From the NCBI GenBank assembly GCA_000166095.1, contig CP002278.1, positions 1,024,001 to 1,088,000 of the forward strand: 64,000 nt of DNA. Reading direction: 5' to 3'. The position numbers were made by a program, and so were the translations under genes. Every line of letters begins with the position of its first letter. Positions within the stretch are counted from its first letter, which is position 1. The notes under the pieces were generated by a model. That model did not search any database and was not told where the DNA came from. It was given only the letters and a program-made list of their open reading frames with translations. Below are positions 41,725 to 51,793 of this stretch, piece after piece. Origin of the DNA: Methanothermus fervidus DSM 2088. Lineage in GTDB: Archaea > Methanobacteriota > Methanobacteria > DSM-2088 > Methanothermaceae.

Positions 41725-43893
41725 TTGCTGATAAATTTGCTAACAAATTCTGAATTAAAATACATAAAAAAAAGACTAGGACGAGATCCTAACCCACTGG
41801 AATATGGAATGCTAGATGTCATGTTTTCTGAACATTGTTCATACAAAAGTAGTAGGCCTGTTATCAAAATGTTTCCAACAGAAGGTGACAAAGTTATTGT
41901 TGGACCTGGAGATGATGCTGGTGTAATCGAAATTAATAAAAAATTTGCTTTGGCAGTAGGTATAGAAAGTCATAATCATCCTTCAGCAATCGAACCATAC
42001 AGTGGTGCAGGAACTGGTATTGGTGGAATATTGCGTGACATAATTTCTATGGGAGCATGGCCAATTGCACTTCTGGATTCATTACATTTTGGACATTTGG
42101 AGGATCAAAGATCATGTTATCTATTTGAAAACGTTGTTAAAGGAATATCTGATTATGGAAATAGAGTAGGGGTTCCAACCGTAGCAGGTGAAGTAGAATT
42201 TGATGAAAACTTCAAATTAAATCCTCTTGTAAATGTAATGTGTATAGGTATAGTTCCAAAAAAGAAAATAAAAAGAGGAATTGCACCCAATGTAGGTGAT
42301 GTATTCTTTTTAATGGGTGGACTAACAGGTAGGGATGGAATTCATGGAGTAACCTTTGCTTCTGAAGAATTAACCAGTGAATCAGAAATAGAAGATCGTC
42401 CAGCAGTTCAAATAGGTGATCCATTTACAAAAAAAATAGTCATGGAAGCTTCTTTTGAAATAATGGAAAAAATACCTGTTTCAGGTGTTAAAGATCTTGG
42501 CGGTGGCGGTCTAACATGTTGTATTTCAGAAATGGTTGCAAAATGTAACAATGGAGCAGAAGTATATGTTGATAAGGTTCCATTACGAGAAAAGAACATG
42601 ACTCCATATGAAATAATGCTCTCAGAATCTCAAGAAAGAATGATGTTTGTGATGCCACCAAAGTATGTAGAAAAAGCTTTAAAAATATGTAAGAAGCATG
42701 AAATACCTGCTGCAGCTGTAGTTGGTAAAGTAACTGATACAGGTAGGTTAGTTGTAAAGAAAAACAATAAAATTATAGCAGATATCCCTGCAGATTTATT
42801 GGCTAATCCTCCAGTTGTATACAGAGAATCCAAAAAACCAAAAAAGATTAAAACTAAAATACCTGATGTAGAGCATCCTCACCCAGAAGAAGCTTTAAAA
42901 AAGGTTCTATCATCCCAAAATATAGCAGATAAAAGTTGGGTATATTATCAATATGATTATGATGTACAGATAAGAACTATTGTTAAACCAGGAGATGATG
43001 CTGCAGTATTAAGGATTGATGATAAAACAGCTATAGCAGCCACTGTTGATAGTAATTGTGCCCATACAAAATTAAGTCCATATCATGGTGGTGCAGGATC
43101 AGTTGCAGAAGCTATAAGAAATGTTGTCTCCATGGGTGCATGGCCAATTTGTATTGTAGATTGTCTTAATTTTGGCAATCCTGAAAAACCTGAAATATTT
43201 TGGCAATTTAAAGAATGTGTCAAGGGGATGGCAAAGGTTGCAAAAGAATTCAAAGTACCTGTAATAAGTGGTAATGTTAGTTTTTATAATGAAACTGAAG
43301 GTATAGCTGTTAATCCTTCACCAGTGGTAGGCGTTGTAGGTAAAGTACCCATAAATAATATTCGAACCCTTGAATTTAAAAATAAAGGTGATAAAATTAT
43401 AATGGTTAGCAAAACATACAAAGAACTCGGTGGTTCAGAATATTATAAAGTTGTTCATGGTATTTCCAGCGGGATAGTCCCAAAGGTAAGGATCCAAGAT
43501 GAAATAGCAGCTGCTAAATCTATTTATAATCTTGTTTCTAAAGACAATGAAAATAAAATCACTGCAATCCATGACTGTTCTAAGGGAGGACTTGCTATTG
43601 CATTGAGTGAAATGGCAATAAGAAGCGGTATTGGCGCTAAAATAGATTTAGATTTAGTGCCTAAATCAGAAAATATTGATAAAATCGAAACTTTATTTTC
43701 AGAATCACATGGAAGATACATAATGACCGTAGATAAATCGGTTGCAAATGATTTTATAAAAGAAATAAATGTCCCAGCAAAAATAATAGGAAAAGTTACA
43801 TCTAAAAAACTTAAAATTAATGATATAATAAACATAAGTGTTAAGGAACTTCAGGAAAGTTATTATGGTGTCATAGAAAATTTTGTTGTATAA
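41725..43893 (+). CDS. purL: phosphoribosylformylglycinamidine synthase II
   Basis: 722 residues: [68 protein letters not shown], and a second PurM-like half with [12 protein letters not shown] and [14 protein letters not shown]. It forms FGAM from FGAR in purine synthesis, working with small PurS and PurQ proteins. Start is TTG 41725 or TTG 41737; neither has a strong ribosome-binding site, so translation may be coupled to ileS. Confidence 0.94.
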   Translation: MLINLLTNSELKYIKKRLGRDPNPLEYGMLDVMFSEHCSYKSSRPVIKMFPTEGDKVIVGPGDDAGVIEINKKFALAVGIESHNHPSAIEPYSGAGTGIGGILRDIISMGAWPIALLDSLHFGHLEDQRSCYLFENVVKGISDYGNRVGVPTVAGEVEFDENFKLNPLVNVMCIGIVPKKKIKRGIAPNVGDVFFLMGGLTGRDGIHGVTFASEELTSESEIEDRPAVQIGDPFTKKIVMEASFEIMEKIPVSGVKDLGGGGLTCCISEMVAKCNNGAEVYVDKVPLREKNMTPYEIMLSESQERMMFVMPPKYVEKALKICKKHEIPAAAVVGKVTDTGRLVVKKNNKIIADIPADLLANPPVVYRESKKPKKIKTKIPDVEHPHPEEALKKVLSSQNIADKSWVYYQYDYDVQIRTIVKPGDDAAVLRIDDKTAIAATVDSNCAHTKLSPYHGGAGSVAEAIRNVVSMGAWPICIVDCLNFGNPEKPEIFWQFKECVKGMAKVAKEFKVPVISGNVSFYNETEGIAVNPSPVVGVVGKVPINNIRTLEFKNKGDKIIMVSKTYKELGGSEYYKVVHGISSGIVPKVRIQDEIAAAKSIYNLVSKDNENKITAIHDCSKGGLAIALSEMAIRSGIGAKIDLDLVPKSENIDKIETLFSESHGRYIMTVDKSVANDFIKEINVPAKIIGKVTSKKLKINDIINISVKELQESYYGVIENFVV

Positions 43894-43903
43894 TCTCTTA
43901 AGA

Positions 43904-44460
43904 ATGATAAAAATGAATTTTAAGAGAGAAGTAATAAGGCAAACAATACATGCTTCGGGAGCATGGTTTATTTTACTTGAAAATTTTTTTCCAAATTATT
44001 TAATTGGATCAATAGCCTTACTTTTTAGCTTAATTGGGTATTTCATTTGGTATTTAGATAGAAGAGTATATTTAAGCTTTATATCTAAAATTTTGAGAAC
44101 ATGTAGAAGAAATAAAAAAGACAAGGGATTTATTTATTTTTTTATAGGGATTGGACTAACTTTCCTTTTATTTAATAATAAAGATATTATAAATGCTGCA
44201 ATTATAGTTCTATGTTTTGGAGATGCCCTATCTACAATAGTTGGTAGATTTTATGGAAAACATCCTTTTCTATTTGGGGAAAAAACATGGGAGGGATTCT
44301 TAACATTTTTATTCACATCTTTTTTTTGACAATGATAATACTTGACCCAATAAGAGCATTTATTGCAGCATTGGTGGGCGCATTGGCAGAAAATCTTCCA
44401 CTGGAAGATAATATAACGATACCTCTTTTTGTTGGCATTGCTTTGAGCTACTCCTCATAG
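43904..44460 (+). pseudogene. polyprenol kinase / CTP-transferase family membrane protein, frameshifted
   Basis: The first frame (ATG 43904 to about 44330) and the next one (to 44460) together give about 185 residues with five or six helices. Family features are RQTIHASGAWFILLE and CFGDALSTIVGRFYGKHPFLFG followed by EKTWEGF, as in dolichol kinases and phosphatidate cytidylyltransferases. The break lies in an eight-T run (44320-44327), where one additional T would restore reading through to LDPIRAFIAALVGALAENL. The final residues (LSYSS) are encoded by a dispersed repeat. Confidence 0.75.
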
Positions 44461-44649
44461 AGTTTCCTACTTCATCAAGCTTCATCAAGAAAAAATATAG
44501 TCCTAAGTAGGGCATTCTCCCAAACAGACAATCAAAGCTACTCCACTCTTCAACAATACATGAATTTCATTTAGATTTATCATGAAAATTTAGGTTTTTT
44601 CTAGATATTATTGCATTTTGGACAAAAAAGAAATTAAAAAATAAGAAAA
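44445..44649. repeat. dispersed intergenic repeat, copy at 44.4 kb
   Basis: GAGCTACTCCTCATAG at 44445-44460 is also found at 56201-56216 and, shortened, at 51061-51072. A further stretch at about 44594-44622 (TTTTTTCTAGATATTATTGC) resembles the leader-element start at 51148 and 56431. Between them is a diverged segment similar to 51640-51760 (ATAGTCCTAAGTAG versus ATAGTCCTGAGTAG). Confidence 0.5.
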
Positions 44650-47600
44650 TCATTTCTCCGGCCTTCTCAATAGATATCCTGCTGCTATTAATGCAATCAA
44701 TATTATAACTCCGATTATTCCTGCAAATGGCACTGATGATGGACTTCCAATTCCTTTAGACACTGGTGTAATCTCATATGCTTTACCTGCTGCAGCACCT
44801 GTAATTCCTGCTTTACCTGTAGCACCTGATTCTGATGAGGATTTACTTGCAGCTCCAGAAGCTTGAGCTGCTCCTCTTGCACCAACTTCACCACCAACTC
44901 TACCTGAAGGACCTGAAATTCCTGGTGAAACTCCCCTTGTTGCTGCAGTTCCAATTCCTACTCTTCCTAATGCAGTTGGAGCTCCTAGTTGTGATGGTGC
45001 TCCTGGAATTGAAGGTTGTGGTGTAGTTGTTGGAATTCCAGGGACTGAAGGTTGTGGTGTTGTTGGAGCTCCTGGGATTGAAGGAGCAAATGCAGCATTT
45101 TTTGTTGCTATATATAGCTGAGATCTTACTGAATTTAATAGATTTGGATTTACATAGTTTAATGCCCATCTTATCATAGCTATATTTCCACAACTGCAAT
45201 CACAGCATGCTGGTCCATATCTGGCTATTAGAGCTGCCCATCTATTCATGAGGAATCTCATTGTATTCGCATCTAATTTTAATCGATTTTGATGTGCTAA
45301 GGTTAACAATGTGCCTATCCAATGAATCTGATCAAATGGATTGTTGTTAAGCCAGTTTGAAATGCCTAAATTATATTTATCTCTTAAATACACATCTATG
45401 AATTCCTTATACACGTCACTACTAATTTCTCCTGGAACTGTAGTCTGCCAAATTTTCAGAGATTCAATGAATGTTGAAATCCTATAAGCTCCTGCCTGGC
45501 CTTTACTCATCAATGCTTTAATAAATTCTGGATTGAAATATCTCGTTCTGAGATCTCTTGCAATATAATCACTTAAAGAAAGTATTTCTGGATTAAATTT
45601 ATTAGAAGTTATAGCAATCCTAATTTTTGGAGTTTCACCTGTTAATACTCTTATTGTCATTGCCAATCCACCTAAATAACTTGCCATAGCATCATTTTCT
45701 GCAACGCCAACTACATATGTACTTCTTCCTTGATATATACCTGAAACTCCGCTCAATAAATCTTTAAATAAGTCTGTATTCTTCTCACCCCAGGTAGTCT
45801 CTGAATAGAAATTACTCATCCTATTTATGAAGATATTTGATAAATCTGTCTCGTTTTTCCAGGTCCATGGTTGATCTATAGCTTCTTTTATGCCAGTTCC
45901 ATATCCTCCAGCAGGTGGGCCCACTATCCTTAATATTGCATAATTTCCTGCTTTTTCAGGTTCTACTCCTGATGCTATATATTTTTGAACAGATTCTAAC
46001 CAATGTTTAGCTACATAATTTTGATCTATTGGATCATCGCCTTTTACTAAAAGTTTTAGATCAACTAATGGTTTCACTGCCGCATCTAATGCCTTTACTA
46101 TTGTATCATTATATTGTCTTGCTATTGTATTATAAGATGCTGCAAGAGCTAATCTAAATGCACGATCAAGTAATACTGCAACCTGTCCATAAGCATCTCT
46201 GAATAAACCACTAATCATGACAATTGCATCGATTCTAGGCCTATTTAGAGTTGTTAGTGGTGTTAATTTAATACCAGAGACTCTTCCTCCTGCTGCCCAG
46301 GTTGGCTCCACACCTAACAATCTTAAAACAAATGAAACCATTGCTCCATCGTCTCTAGCTACATCAACTCCAAATATAACGACAGCCAGTTTTTCTGGCG
46401 GCTTTTCATATTCTTTTAATGCTAAATCAGCAATCTTTTTTCCTAATTCATATGCAGATTGTGTTGGTATCAATGTTGGATCTGTTGCATAGAAGTTCTT
46501 TCCAGTTGGTAAGACATTAGGATTAACAATAGGATCTCCACCAATCTGTGGAGCAACGTATCCACCATTTAAAACATTTAACAATGAATTTAATTCAGAA
46601 TTAAAACTTTGTTTCAATTTGTCGATGAGATCTTTTCCTAATTCTAATTTCTTTGTAATATTTTGTGAAACTGTGATATTTTTTCCTAACAATATGTCTT
46701 TTATCCATGCCTTCACTTGGTTATAAAGTTCATCAAACATCTCAGGTGTTATATTTTCATATGAAATTCCTTTTTCCTGTGCCAATAACCTTATAATAGA
46801 TGGATTGTCAACTCCACCATCTATACTTAACATTGAAGCTACAGTTTCAGCTATTTCGTCTGCAGTCCATTCTTTTCCAAATGTATGTAATCCATAGGGC
46901 ATCAATGTTGTTTCAATTTTAATTAAGTAATCTGAGCATGCTTTGATTAATTCTTCATCGCTTAAATTAGTATTTATTTCAATTTTAGATCTCTCTATTA
47001 ATTTCTTTATATCCTGTATATATGCCTTTTTGAGATTTTCATCTATAGCTTTTTTATAATTTTCTAATAATGTTTTAAGATTTAATAAGTCTCCGTATAA
47101 TCCTGACAACTTCATTGGAGGTGTTAAGTAATCTATTATTACCCCATAACCTCTTCTTTTTATTAATAATCCATCAGCCACGTTATCGACTCTGTATAGA
47201 TGAATGTTAGGTGTATCTCCAATAACTATATCTGGGAAATCAAAATCTAGTAATGCTGTTTGCTTTCTAGGAAGATGTTGATAAGTTGTGTCTACACCAA
47301 TGTGAATCATTGCATCTGCATTAAATTCTTTATTTATCCAAGCATAGAATGCGAGATATTGGTGATGTGGAGGAAGTATCAACGCATGTAACAAAGCATC
47401 TGGATTTCCTTCGTAACCTAATATTGGTTCTGGCCCAATGAATACATTTCCAATAATAATTCCAGGTATAACAATATATTTTGTTCCATTTTTAACTATA
47501 GTCATCAGATTGCCTGGAGGCTCTCCCCAACCTGCAAGTCCTGTAATATTTAACAGCATGAACTCTTTTTTCATCCTATAGAATTCTTCCCATGTGCTCG

Positions 47601-49461
47601 TGCCATTTATTATTGATCTCAATGTGCTTACAATTTTATCCAGTATTTCTAATCCTCTTTGTGATTTATTAGGACACATCTTTATACAATCTCTCATTTC
47701 TTTATACCATTTGTCAAGGACTTTTGTTGCAGTGCTGAGAATACCCGGATCCTTTTTACTATAATTCAGAGCAAATTTTATTATTTCTTCTATATATCCA
47801 AGAGGACCTTCCACAACATACTTTTGAGCTATTGGATTTAAACTGCTAAACCATCGTTTATATTTCTCTGCTTCCCACAATATCGAATTATTAGCAAGTT
47901 TTTCAAGTTCTCCTGGTGCCCATGGTGCCACATTTATGCCTTTAGTTCTTAAAATTTCAACAAATTCTTCAACATTTGGTATTTTGTCAATTGTATATCC
48001 TGCTTCCTTTAATTTGTTAAGTATGTTAATGATAGATTCTGGAAGATTTAAATAACTAGTTCCTATGTTCCATTTTCCTACACCATTCTCATATATAATT
48101 GCAATCTTTTTATCTTTATTTGGTTTAATTTTCAATTGTAACCATTTTTCAACTCTAGAAACAACTTTAGATACTCTTTCATCAATTACAGAATATGAAC
48201 TCAATTCACAACCAGTTAAAGGATCTACACGTTTATCTAGTGCTGCAATAGCAATAGGCTCTATCAGTCCCTGTGATTCTGGGAACACTAATTGCCCTGC
48301 TATATCGTCTCTACTCCATGGTGTTAAGCCATCATCAGAAATTAACCAATCTTTAACACTTCTACTTTCAATTTGAATTATTTTTATAACAGGAATATTT
48401 AGACGTTGTAATAATGCCACAACATTTTTTGAGGCTGGTCCTCCAAGTAAGTAAGTATGTGGTGCTAAAATTATATCTACAACTGGTTTTACAGAATCTG
48501 GATTTGATTCATACTCCTTTACAGACTTTGCGGTTGTGAAAAATTCAACAATGCCTGCATATGTTTCATAACCATATCTAGCAACAACAGGTATTACATT
48601 GTAACCTTTAGTTGTCAATTTCTCAATTAATGAATCAATTCCTGCTGTACCTCCTAGTGCCACATAACTATCTAATTCTATAATTCCAACAGTTGGTTTT
48701 TGAGGATTTAATGGATAATCTTTGAAATATTCTGTTAAATTATTATAAAATTTTCCATTTCTGTAAATTACATGCCGTGAAAACACTTTAACCTCGTCAT
48801 ATTTTACATACACAGGTTTTTTGTTGTATTTCGCCCACATATCTATTGCACAAAGTATTAAATTCTTATCATTCTCTGTACTTGGATAACAATAATATGA
48901 ATACAATTTTGCCCATTTTTGTATTTGTGGATATTTATTTACATATTGGCTTAACATCGTTAGAGGATTGTCAGAAATTTGAGTATAAGCACTGACATTG
49001 TATATATCCTGATCAGGAATTCCTTCAAATATTTTCTTACCATCAATCTGAGACAATTTTACAGAATCAACGCCTTCAGGACAACGTAAATGCACAAAAA
49101 GTTTGTCATTTGTTAAGACTCCTGGACTTTTCAATGTATTAACAAGTTTTGTATAGGTTTCCATAGTATGACCAATTGATTTTACAATGATAATATCTGA
49201 ACTTTTTATCATTGCTGTTAAGTCATCTGAAGACATTTTACTTATCTGTTCACCAGTCCTAACAGTGATATTGAATTTGTCTTTATATTGAGGATACTCT
49301 TCATAAATTTTGTATGTTGCTTCAACCGAATGTCTTGCATAGTGAGGTGGATTTAAAATTAATATGTTTATTTTTTCATGATCTGTAGTATTCTCTGCGG
49401 CTGCAGTCCCTAATAAGGAGAAAATCAGTAGAAATGCTATTAGAATAATTGTTCTTCTCAT
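44650..49461 (-). CDS. secreted, membrane-anchored CobN/ChlH-like giant protein
   Basis: 1603 residues from ATG 49461, chosen because GGAGGGAAATCT lies just upstream and a signal peptide (RRTIILIAFLLIFSLLGTAAA) follows. The body is CobN-like: LGRP-type VGIIELDSYVALGG, VIIDYLTPPMKLSGLYGDL, LTTLNRPRIDAIVMISGLFRDAYGQ, GGYGTGIKEAID and FNPEFIKALMSKGQAGAYRI. After a cysteine cluster (CCDCSCG) comes a Pro/Thr/Gly-rich linker with three PSIPG-type repeats and a C-terminal transmembrane anchor ending RRPEK. CobN inserts cobalt into corrins in the cytosol, so an outside location is unusual. The family's HGTLEWLPGK motif reads GVDTTYQHLPRK here. Confidence 0.82.
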   Translation of the reverse strand: MRRTIILIAFLLIFSLLGTAAAENTTDHEKINILILNPPHYARHSVEATYKIYEEYPQYKDKFNITVRTGEQISKMSSDDLTAMIKSSDIIIVKSIGHTMETYTKLVNTLKSPGVLTNDKLFVHLRCPEGVDSVKLSQIDGKKIFEGIPDQDIYNVSAYTQISDNPLTMLSQYVNKYPQIQKWAKLYSYYCYPSTENDKNLILCAIDMWAKYNKKPVYVKYDEVKVFSRHVIYRNGKFYNNLTEYFKDYPLNPQKPTVGIIELDSYVALGGTAGIDSLIEKLTTKGYNVIPVVARYGYETYAGIVEFFTTAKSVKEYESNPDSVKPVVDIILAPHTYLLGGPASKNVVALLQRLNIPVIKIIQIESRSVKDWLISDDGLTPWSRDDIAGQLVFPESQGLIEPIAIAALDKRVDPLTGCELSSYSVIDERVSKVVSRVEKWLQLKIKPNKDKKIAIIYENGVGKWNIGTSYLNLPESIINILNKLKEAGYTIDKIPNVEEFVEILRTKGINVAPWAPGELEKLANNSILWEAEKYKRWFSSLNPIAQKYVVEGPLGYIEEIIKFALNYSKKDPGILSTATKVLDKWYKEMRDCIKMCPNKSQRGLEILDKIVSTLRSIINGTSTWEEFYRMKKEFMLLNITGLAGWGEPPGNLMTIVKNGTKYIVIPGIIIGNVFIGPEPILGYEGNPDALLHALILPPHHQYLAFYAWINKEFNADAMIHIGVDTTYQHLPRKQTALLDFDFPDIVIGDTPNIHLYRVDNVADGLLIKRRGYGVIIDYLTPPMKLSGLYGDLLNLKTLLENYKKAIDENLKKAYIQDIKKLIERSKIEINTNLSDEELIKACSDYLIKIETTLMPYGLHTFGKEWTADEIAETVASMLSIDGGVDNPSIIRLLAQEKGISYENITPEMFDELYNQVKAWIKDILLGKNITVSQNITKKLELGKDLIDKLKQSFNSELNSLLNVLNGGYVAPQIGGDPIVNPNVLPTGKNFYATDPTLIPTQSAYELGKKIADLALKEYEKPPEKLAVVIFGVDVARDDGAMVSFVLRLLGVEPTWAAGGRVSGIKLTPLTTLNRPRIDAIVMISGLFRDAYGQVAVLLDRAFRLALAASYNTIARQYNDTIVKALDAAVKPLVDLKLLVKGDDPIDQNYVAKHWLESVQKYIASGVEPEKAGNYAILRIVGPPAGGYGTGIKEAIDQPWTWKNETDLSNIFINRMSNFYSETTWGEKNTDLFKDLLSGVSGIYQGRSTYVVGVAENDAMASYLGGLAMTIRVLTGETPKIRIAITSNKFNPEILSLSDYIARDLRTRYFNPEFIKALMSKGQAGAYRISTFIESLKIWQTTVPGEISSDVYKEFIDVYLRDKYNLGISNWLNNNPFDQIHWIGTLLTLAHQNRLKLDANTMRFLMNRWAALIARYGPACCDCSCGNIAMIRWALNYVNPNLLNSVRSQLYIATKNAAFAPSIPGAPTTPQPSVPGIPTTTPQPSIPGAPSQLGAPTALGRVGIGTAATRGVSPGISGPSGRVGGEVGARGAAQASGAASKSSSESGATGKAGITGAAAGKAYEITPVSKGIGSPSSVPFAGIIGVIILIALIAAGYLLRRPEK

Positions 49462-49543
49462 AGATTTCCCTCCATCAATAAAATGTTTAACATTAGTAAT
49501 AATATTAAAATTTTTTTTCATTAACAATTAAAATAAATTAAAA

Positions 49544-49639
49544 TTAACTTCAATAACGAAGAGAGAGGTAAATTTCAAGTGTAATAGCTAGAGAGAATTA
49601 AGGAGAGGTAGTTATAAGTTATAACTTATAAGTTATAAG
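49544..49639 (+). repeat. leader-like element copy A (no CRISPR repeat)
   Basis: About 95 bases closely matching 51184-51280 and 56585-56682. It contains AAATTTCAAGTGTAATAGCT and ends in the palindromic run TTATAAGTTATAACTTATAA. Its right end overlaps the 3' end of cbiB, supplying the last codons (LITYKL) and the stop. No CRISPR repeat follows this copy. Confidence 0.75.
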
Positions 49640-50515
49640 CGAGGAAAATAATGCTGAAACTATAGCCAAATACAAAATTATGGAAACTACAGCCAGCCTG
49701 ACAGCCTTATCTATCGAATTTTCATTTAACTTCCCGTCGTCTCCTAAAACATAATGGTCTGGCTTTTCTAATTTTGCTTGTAATGCACCAGCAGTGGCCG
49801 CCATTGGATAACCTGCATTTGGACTGTCAGGGACCTTAGAATCTCTTAACATTATTTTAAAGCTATTTCTCCAATCCATATTTAAAAGTAGTGAAGCAAA
49901 GACTATTAACATTCCAGTGATCCGTGCAGGTATAAAATTAAGTATATCATCTAATTTCGCTGGGAACCATCCAATTTCTCTATACTCTTTATTCTTATAT
50001 CCAATCATTGCATCAAGTGTATTCACAACCCTATAAAATACTGCACCATATATCCCAAAAAACAATGCATAAAAAATCGGAGACACTACAGAATCCACAA
50101 TATTTTCACTTAAACTCTCTATGGCCGCTGAAATAATCTGTGTCCTTGATAATTCACTTGTATCTCTACTTACAATTTCAGATACTTTTTTGCGTGCAGA
50201 TTCTATATCATCCAACCTCTTTTTCACTTCTAATGGATATTTAATAAGTAATTTTATTGAAAACGTAGAAGATAAAATTATTGAATAAAGAATTATTTGT
50301 AAAAACATTGGAAGAAAAGCTATGAAATAAAGTGGAATTATATAAAGTATAGAAGTGAGGAAAGTGATTATAACACCTGAAATTTTCTTATTTGGTAATC
50401 TTACATATAAGAAATCTATAGTTTTACCAATCCAAACAACAGGATGAATTCTAGTTGGAAGTTCTCCAATTAAATCCAATATTATCGCAAAAAATAAAAT
50501 AATTAAAAAATTCAT
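49619..50515 (-). CDS. cbiB: adenosylcobinamide-phosphate synthase CbiB
   Basis: 298 residues, four to five membrane helices. Family motifs are LIGELPTRIHPVVWIGKTI, SLSENIVDSVVSPIFYAL, NTLDAMIGYKNKEY and SPNAGYPMAATAGALQAKLE. It attaches aminopropanol (phosphate) to adenosylcobyric acid in B12 synthesis. It overlaps the CYTH gene by four bases. Its last residues are encoded in a leader-like repeat, so the original C-terminus may have been replaced. Confidence 0.92.
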   Translation of the reverse strand: MNFLIILFFAIILDLIGELPTRIHPVVWIGKTIDFLYVRLPNKKISGVIITFLTSILYIIPLYFIAFLPMFLQIILYSIILSSTFSIKLLIKYPLEVKKRLDDIESARKKVSEIVSRDTSELSRTQIISAAIESLSENIVDSVVSPIFYALFFGIYGAVFYRVVNTLDAMIGYKNKEYREIGWFPAKLDDILNFIPARITGMLIVFASLLLNMDWRNSFKIMLRDSKVPDSPNAGYPMAATAGALQAKLEKPDHYVLGDDGKLNENSIDKAVRLAVVSIILYLAIVSALFSSLITYKL

Positions 50516-51060
50516 TGTTGGTGCCTTTTCTTTTCTAAATAAAGCTCAAGGTATGATCTTCTCTCAAAATTATTCTTTATATTTAATTTTTTACAAATTT
50601 TAAAGGCATGGTCCACATATTCTTTAATTTTATTTTTATTTTTTACATTCTTCTCAACTTCAATAAATTTACCAACTTTATATACATCATCAAGACAAAT
50701 CTCAAAATCTTTAAACTTGTAAACTTTTCTTTTTTTCTTTATTGTTGCTACTGCTTTGTAACCAAGGAATTTAAGTATTTCAACCATATTTTTTAAATTT
50801 TCTATACCAACTTCAACCTCTTCTCTAGTTTTACTAATTTTATCTATTTTTGGACCTTTATATGTTAAAATTATTTTAGTTTTTTCATTTTCGATCTTTC
50901 TAATTCTCAATGCTTCATCAGTCTTTGAAAAGTCTCTGTCTGGAGCATTGAAATAAATATCTTCTTGATATATTTCCTCAATTTTTTCTGCTCCTAATTT
51001 TTTTAACCTGTCTTCAATTTCTTTTAAATTATTAACATGGGCTTTCACTTCGACTTCCAT
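50512..51060 (-). CDS. CYTH-domain protein (CyaB/thiamine-triphosphatase-like)
   Basis: 182 residues. The ExExK signature is MEVEVKA at the start. Basic and acidic residues of the triphosphate tunnel follow (EALRIRKIE, KIILTYKGP, REEVEVGIE, ICLDDVYKVGKFIEVE). The family hydrolyses or cyclises triphosphates. GAGGAG precedes the ATG, and directly before it lies a 29-base CRISPR-type repeat in the same sense, so the transcript begins with a repeat. Confidence 0.85.
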   Translation of the reverse strand: MEVEVKAHVNNLKEIEDRLKKLGAEKIEEIYQEDIYFNAPDRDFSKTDEALRIRKIENEKTKIILTYKGPKIDKISKTREEVEVGIENLKNMVEILKFLGYKAVATIKKKRKVYKFKDFEICLDDVYKVGKFIEVEKNVKNKNKIKEYVDHAFKICKKLNIKNNFERRSYLELYLEKKRHQQ

Positions 51061-51073
51061 GAGCTACTCCTCA

Positions 51074-51102
51074 ATTTCCATACTATTTAGTCTATTTAAA
51101 AC
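51074..51102 (-). CRISPR. solitary CRISPR repeat in the 5'-UTR of the CYTH gene
   Basis: A 29-base copy (one T shorter) of the repeat in the nearby arrays, sharing AGACTAAATAGTATGGAAAT. It reads in the same direction as CYTH and ends 13 bases before its ATG. A TATA-like ACTATATATATTA at about 51134-51146 would start transcription about ten bases before the repeat. Confidence 0.75.
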
Positions 51103-51137
51103 ATGCATGAGACGAATAATTTTCATTTTTTATTTTA

Positions 51138-51300
51138 ATATATATAGTTTTTTCTAAGTATTATTGCGTTGGAGAGAGAAAATCAATTTCAATAAGAAGA
51201 GAGGGAGGTAAATTTCAAGTGTAATAGCTAGAGAGAATTAGGGAGAGATAGTTATAAGTTATAACTTATAAGTTATAAGTGAAATAGAGATAGACTTATC
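51138..51300 (+). repeat. leader-like element copy B
   Basis: It starts AGTTTTTTCTAAGTATTATT, continues through a GA-rich stretch and AAATTTCAAGTGTAATAGCT, and includes the palindromic run at 51251-51280. It matches copy C at 56.4-56.7 kb closely but lacks a 115-base insertion found there. It lies between two oppositely oriented solitary CRISPR repeats and serves as the shared promoter region of CYTH and atpK. Confidence 0.75.
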
Positions 51301-51310
51301 AAGCAAGATA

Positions 51311-51340
51311 TTCTAAGAATAGACTAAATAGTATGGAAAT
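51311..51340 (+). CRISPR. solitary CRISPR repeat in the 5'-UTR of atpK
   Basis: A 30-base unit whose last 23 bases are identical to the array repeats; the first seven bases have four changes. It ends 19 bases before the atpK ATG and is followed directly by the AAGGTGATAG ribosome-binding site. Confidence 0.75.
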
Positions 51341-51359
51341 AGAAAAAAGGTGATAGTTT

Positions 51360-51605
51360 ATGCCTAAAGCAACGTTAGCTACAGGAATTATAGCAATAGG
51401 TGCTGGTCTAGCAATAGGTTTTGCAGGTTTAGGAGCTGGAGTAGGACAGGGAGTAGTTGGATCATCCTCAGTTGGAGCAATAGTTGAAGATCCTGGATCA
51501 TTTGGTAAAAGCCTCCTATTTACAGCTCTACCAGAAACTCACACAATCTTTGGATTCATTATTGCTATAATGTTGATAATGTTTTCAGGAATGATGGGCG
51601 GATAA
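51360..51605 (+). CDS. atpK: A-type ATP synthase proteolipid (subunit K), orphan gene
   Basis: 81 residues: two transmembrane helices with glycine-rich packing (GAGLAIGFAGLGAGVGQG) and the ion-binding glutamate in LLFTALPETHTIFGF. It forms the rotor ring of the archaeal ATP synthase. No other ATP synthase gene is nearby, although K normally sits in the large operon. In Methanothermobacter the proteolipid is a duplicated two-hairpin protein, from memory; this one has a single hairpin. It is expressed behind a CRISPR-like leader and repeat. Confidence 0.85.
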   Translation: MPKATLATGIIAIGAGLAIGFAGLGAGVGQGVVGSSSVGAIVEDPGSFGKSLLFTALPETHTIFGFIIAIMLIMFSGMMGG

Positions 51606-51793
51606 GCTACTCCTATTTTGAGCCACTCCCTACGGAGCTTCCTGATTCATAGAGAAAACTTGCCCAAAGACTATATCCCTATAGGAGATAGTCCTGAGTA
51701 GAGGTTTTCTCTCAGGTAGGCTATCTAGGGCTATCTTTTCCCTGACATCCAAACTTTTTGGGCTAAATTATTATATAAACAAAAATAAAAGCG
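51606..51793. repeat. diverged dispersed repeat downstream of atpK
   Basis: AGCTACTCCT (51605-51614) and a second GAGCCACTCC are followed by GAAAACTTGCCCAAAGACTAT and GTTTTCTCTCAGG. The last two also occur at 56218-56251 (GAAAAAACTTGCCCAAAAACT, GTTTTCTCTCAGA). Nearby self-complementary pieces could fold. No coding content was recognised. Confidence 0.5.

Noticed and set aside
44715-45199. Several open frames opposite or shifted within the CobN-like C-terminus
   Set aside because: They arise from the Pro/Thr/Gly-repetitive linker and translate to Gln/Leu- or Ser/Asn-rich repeats.
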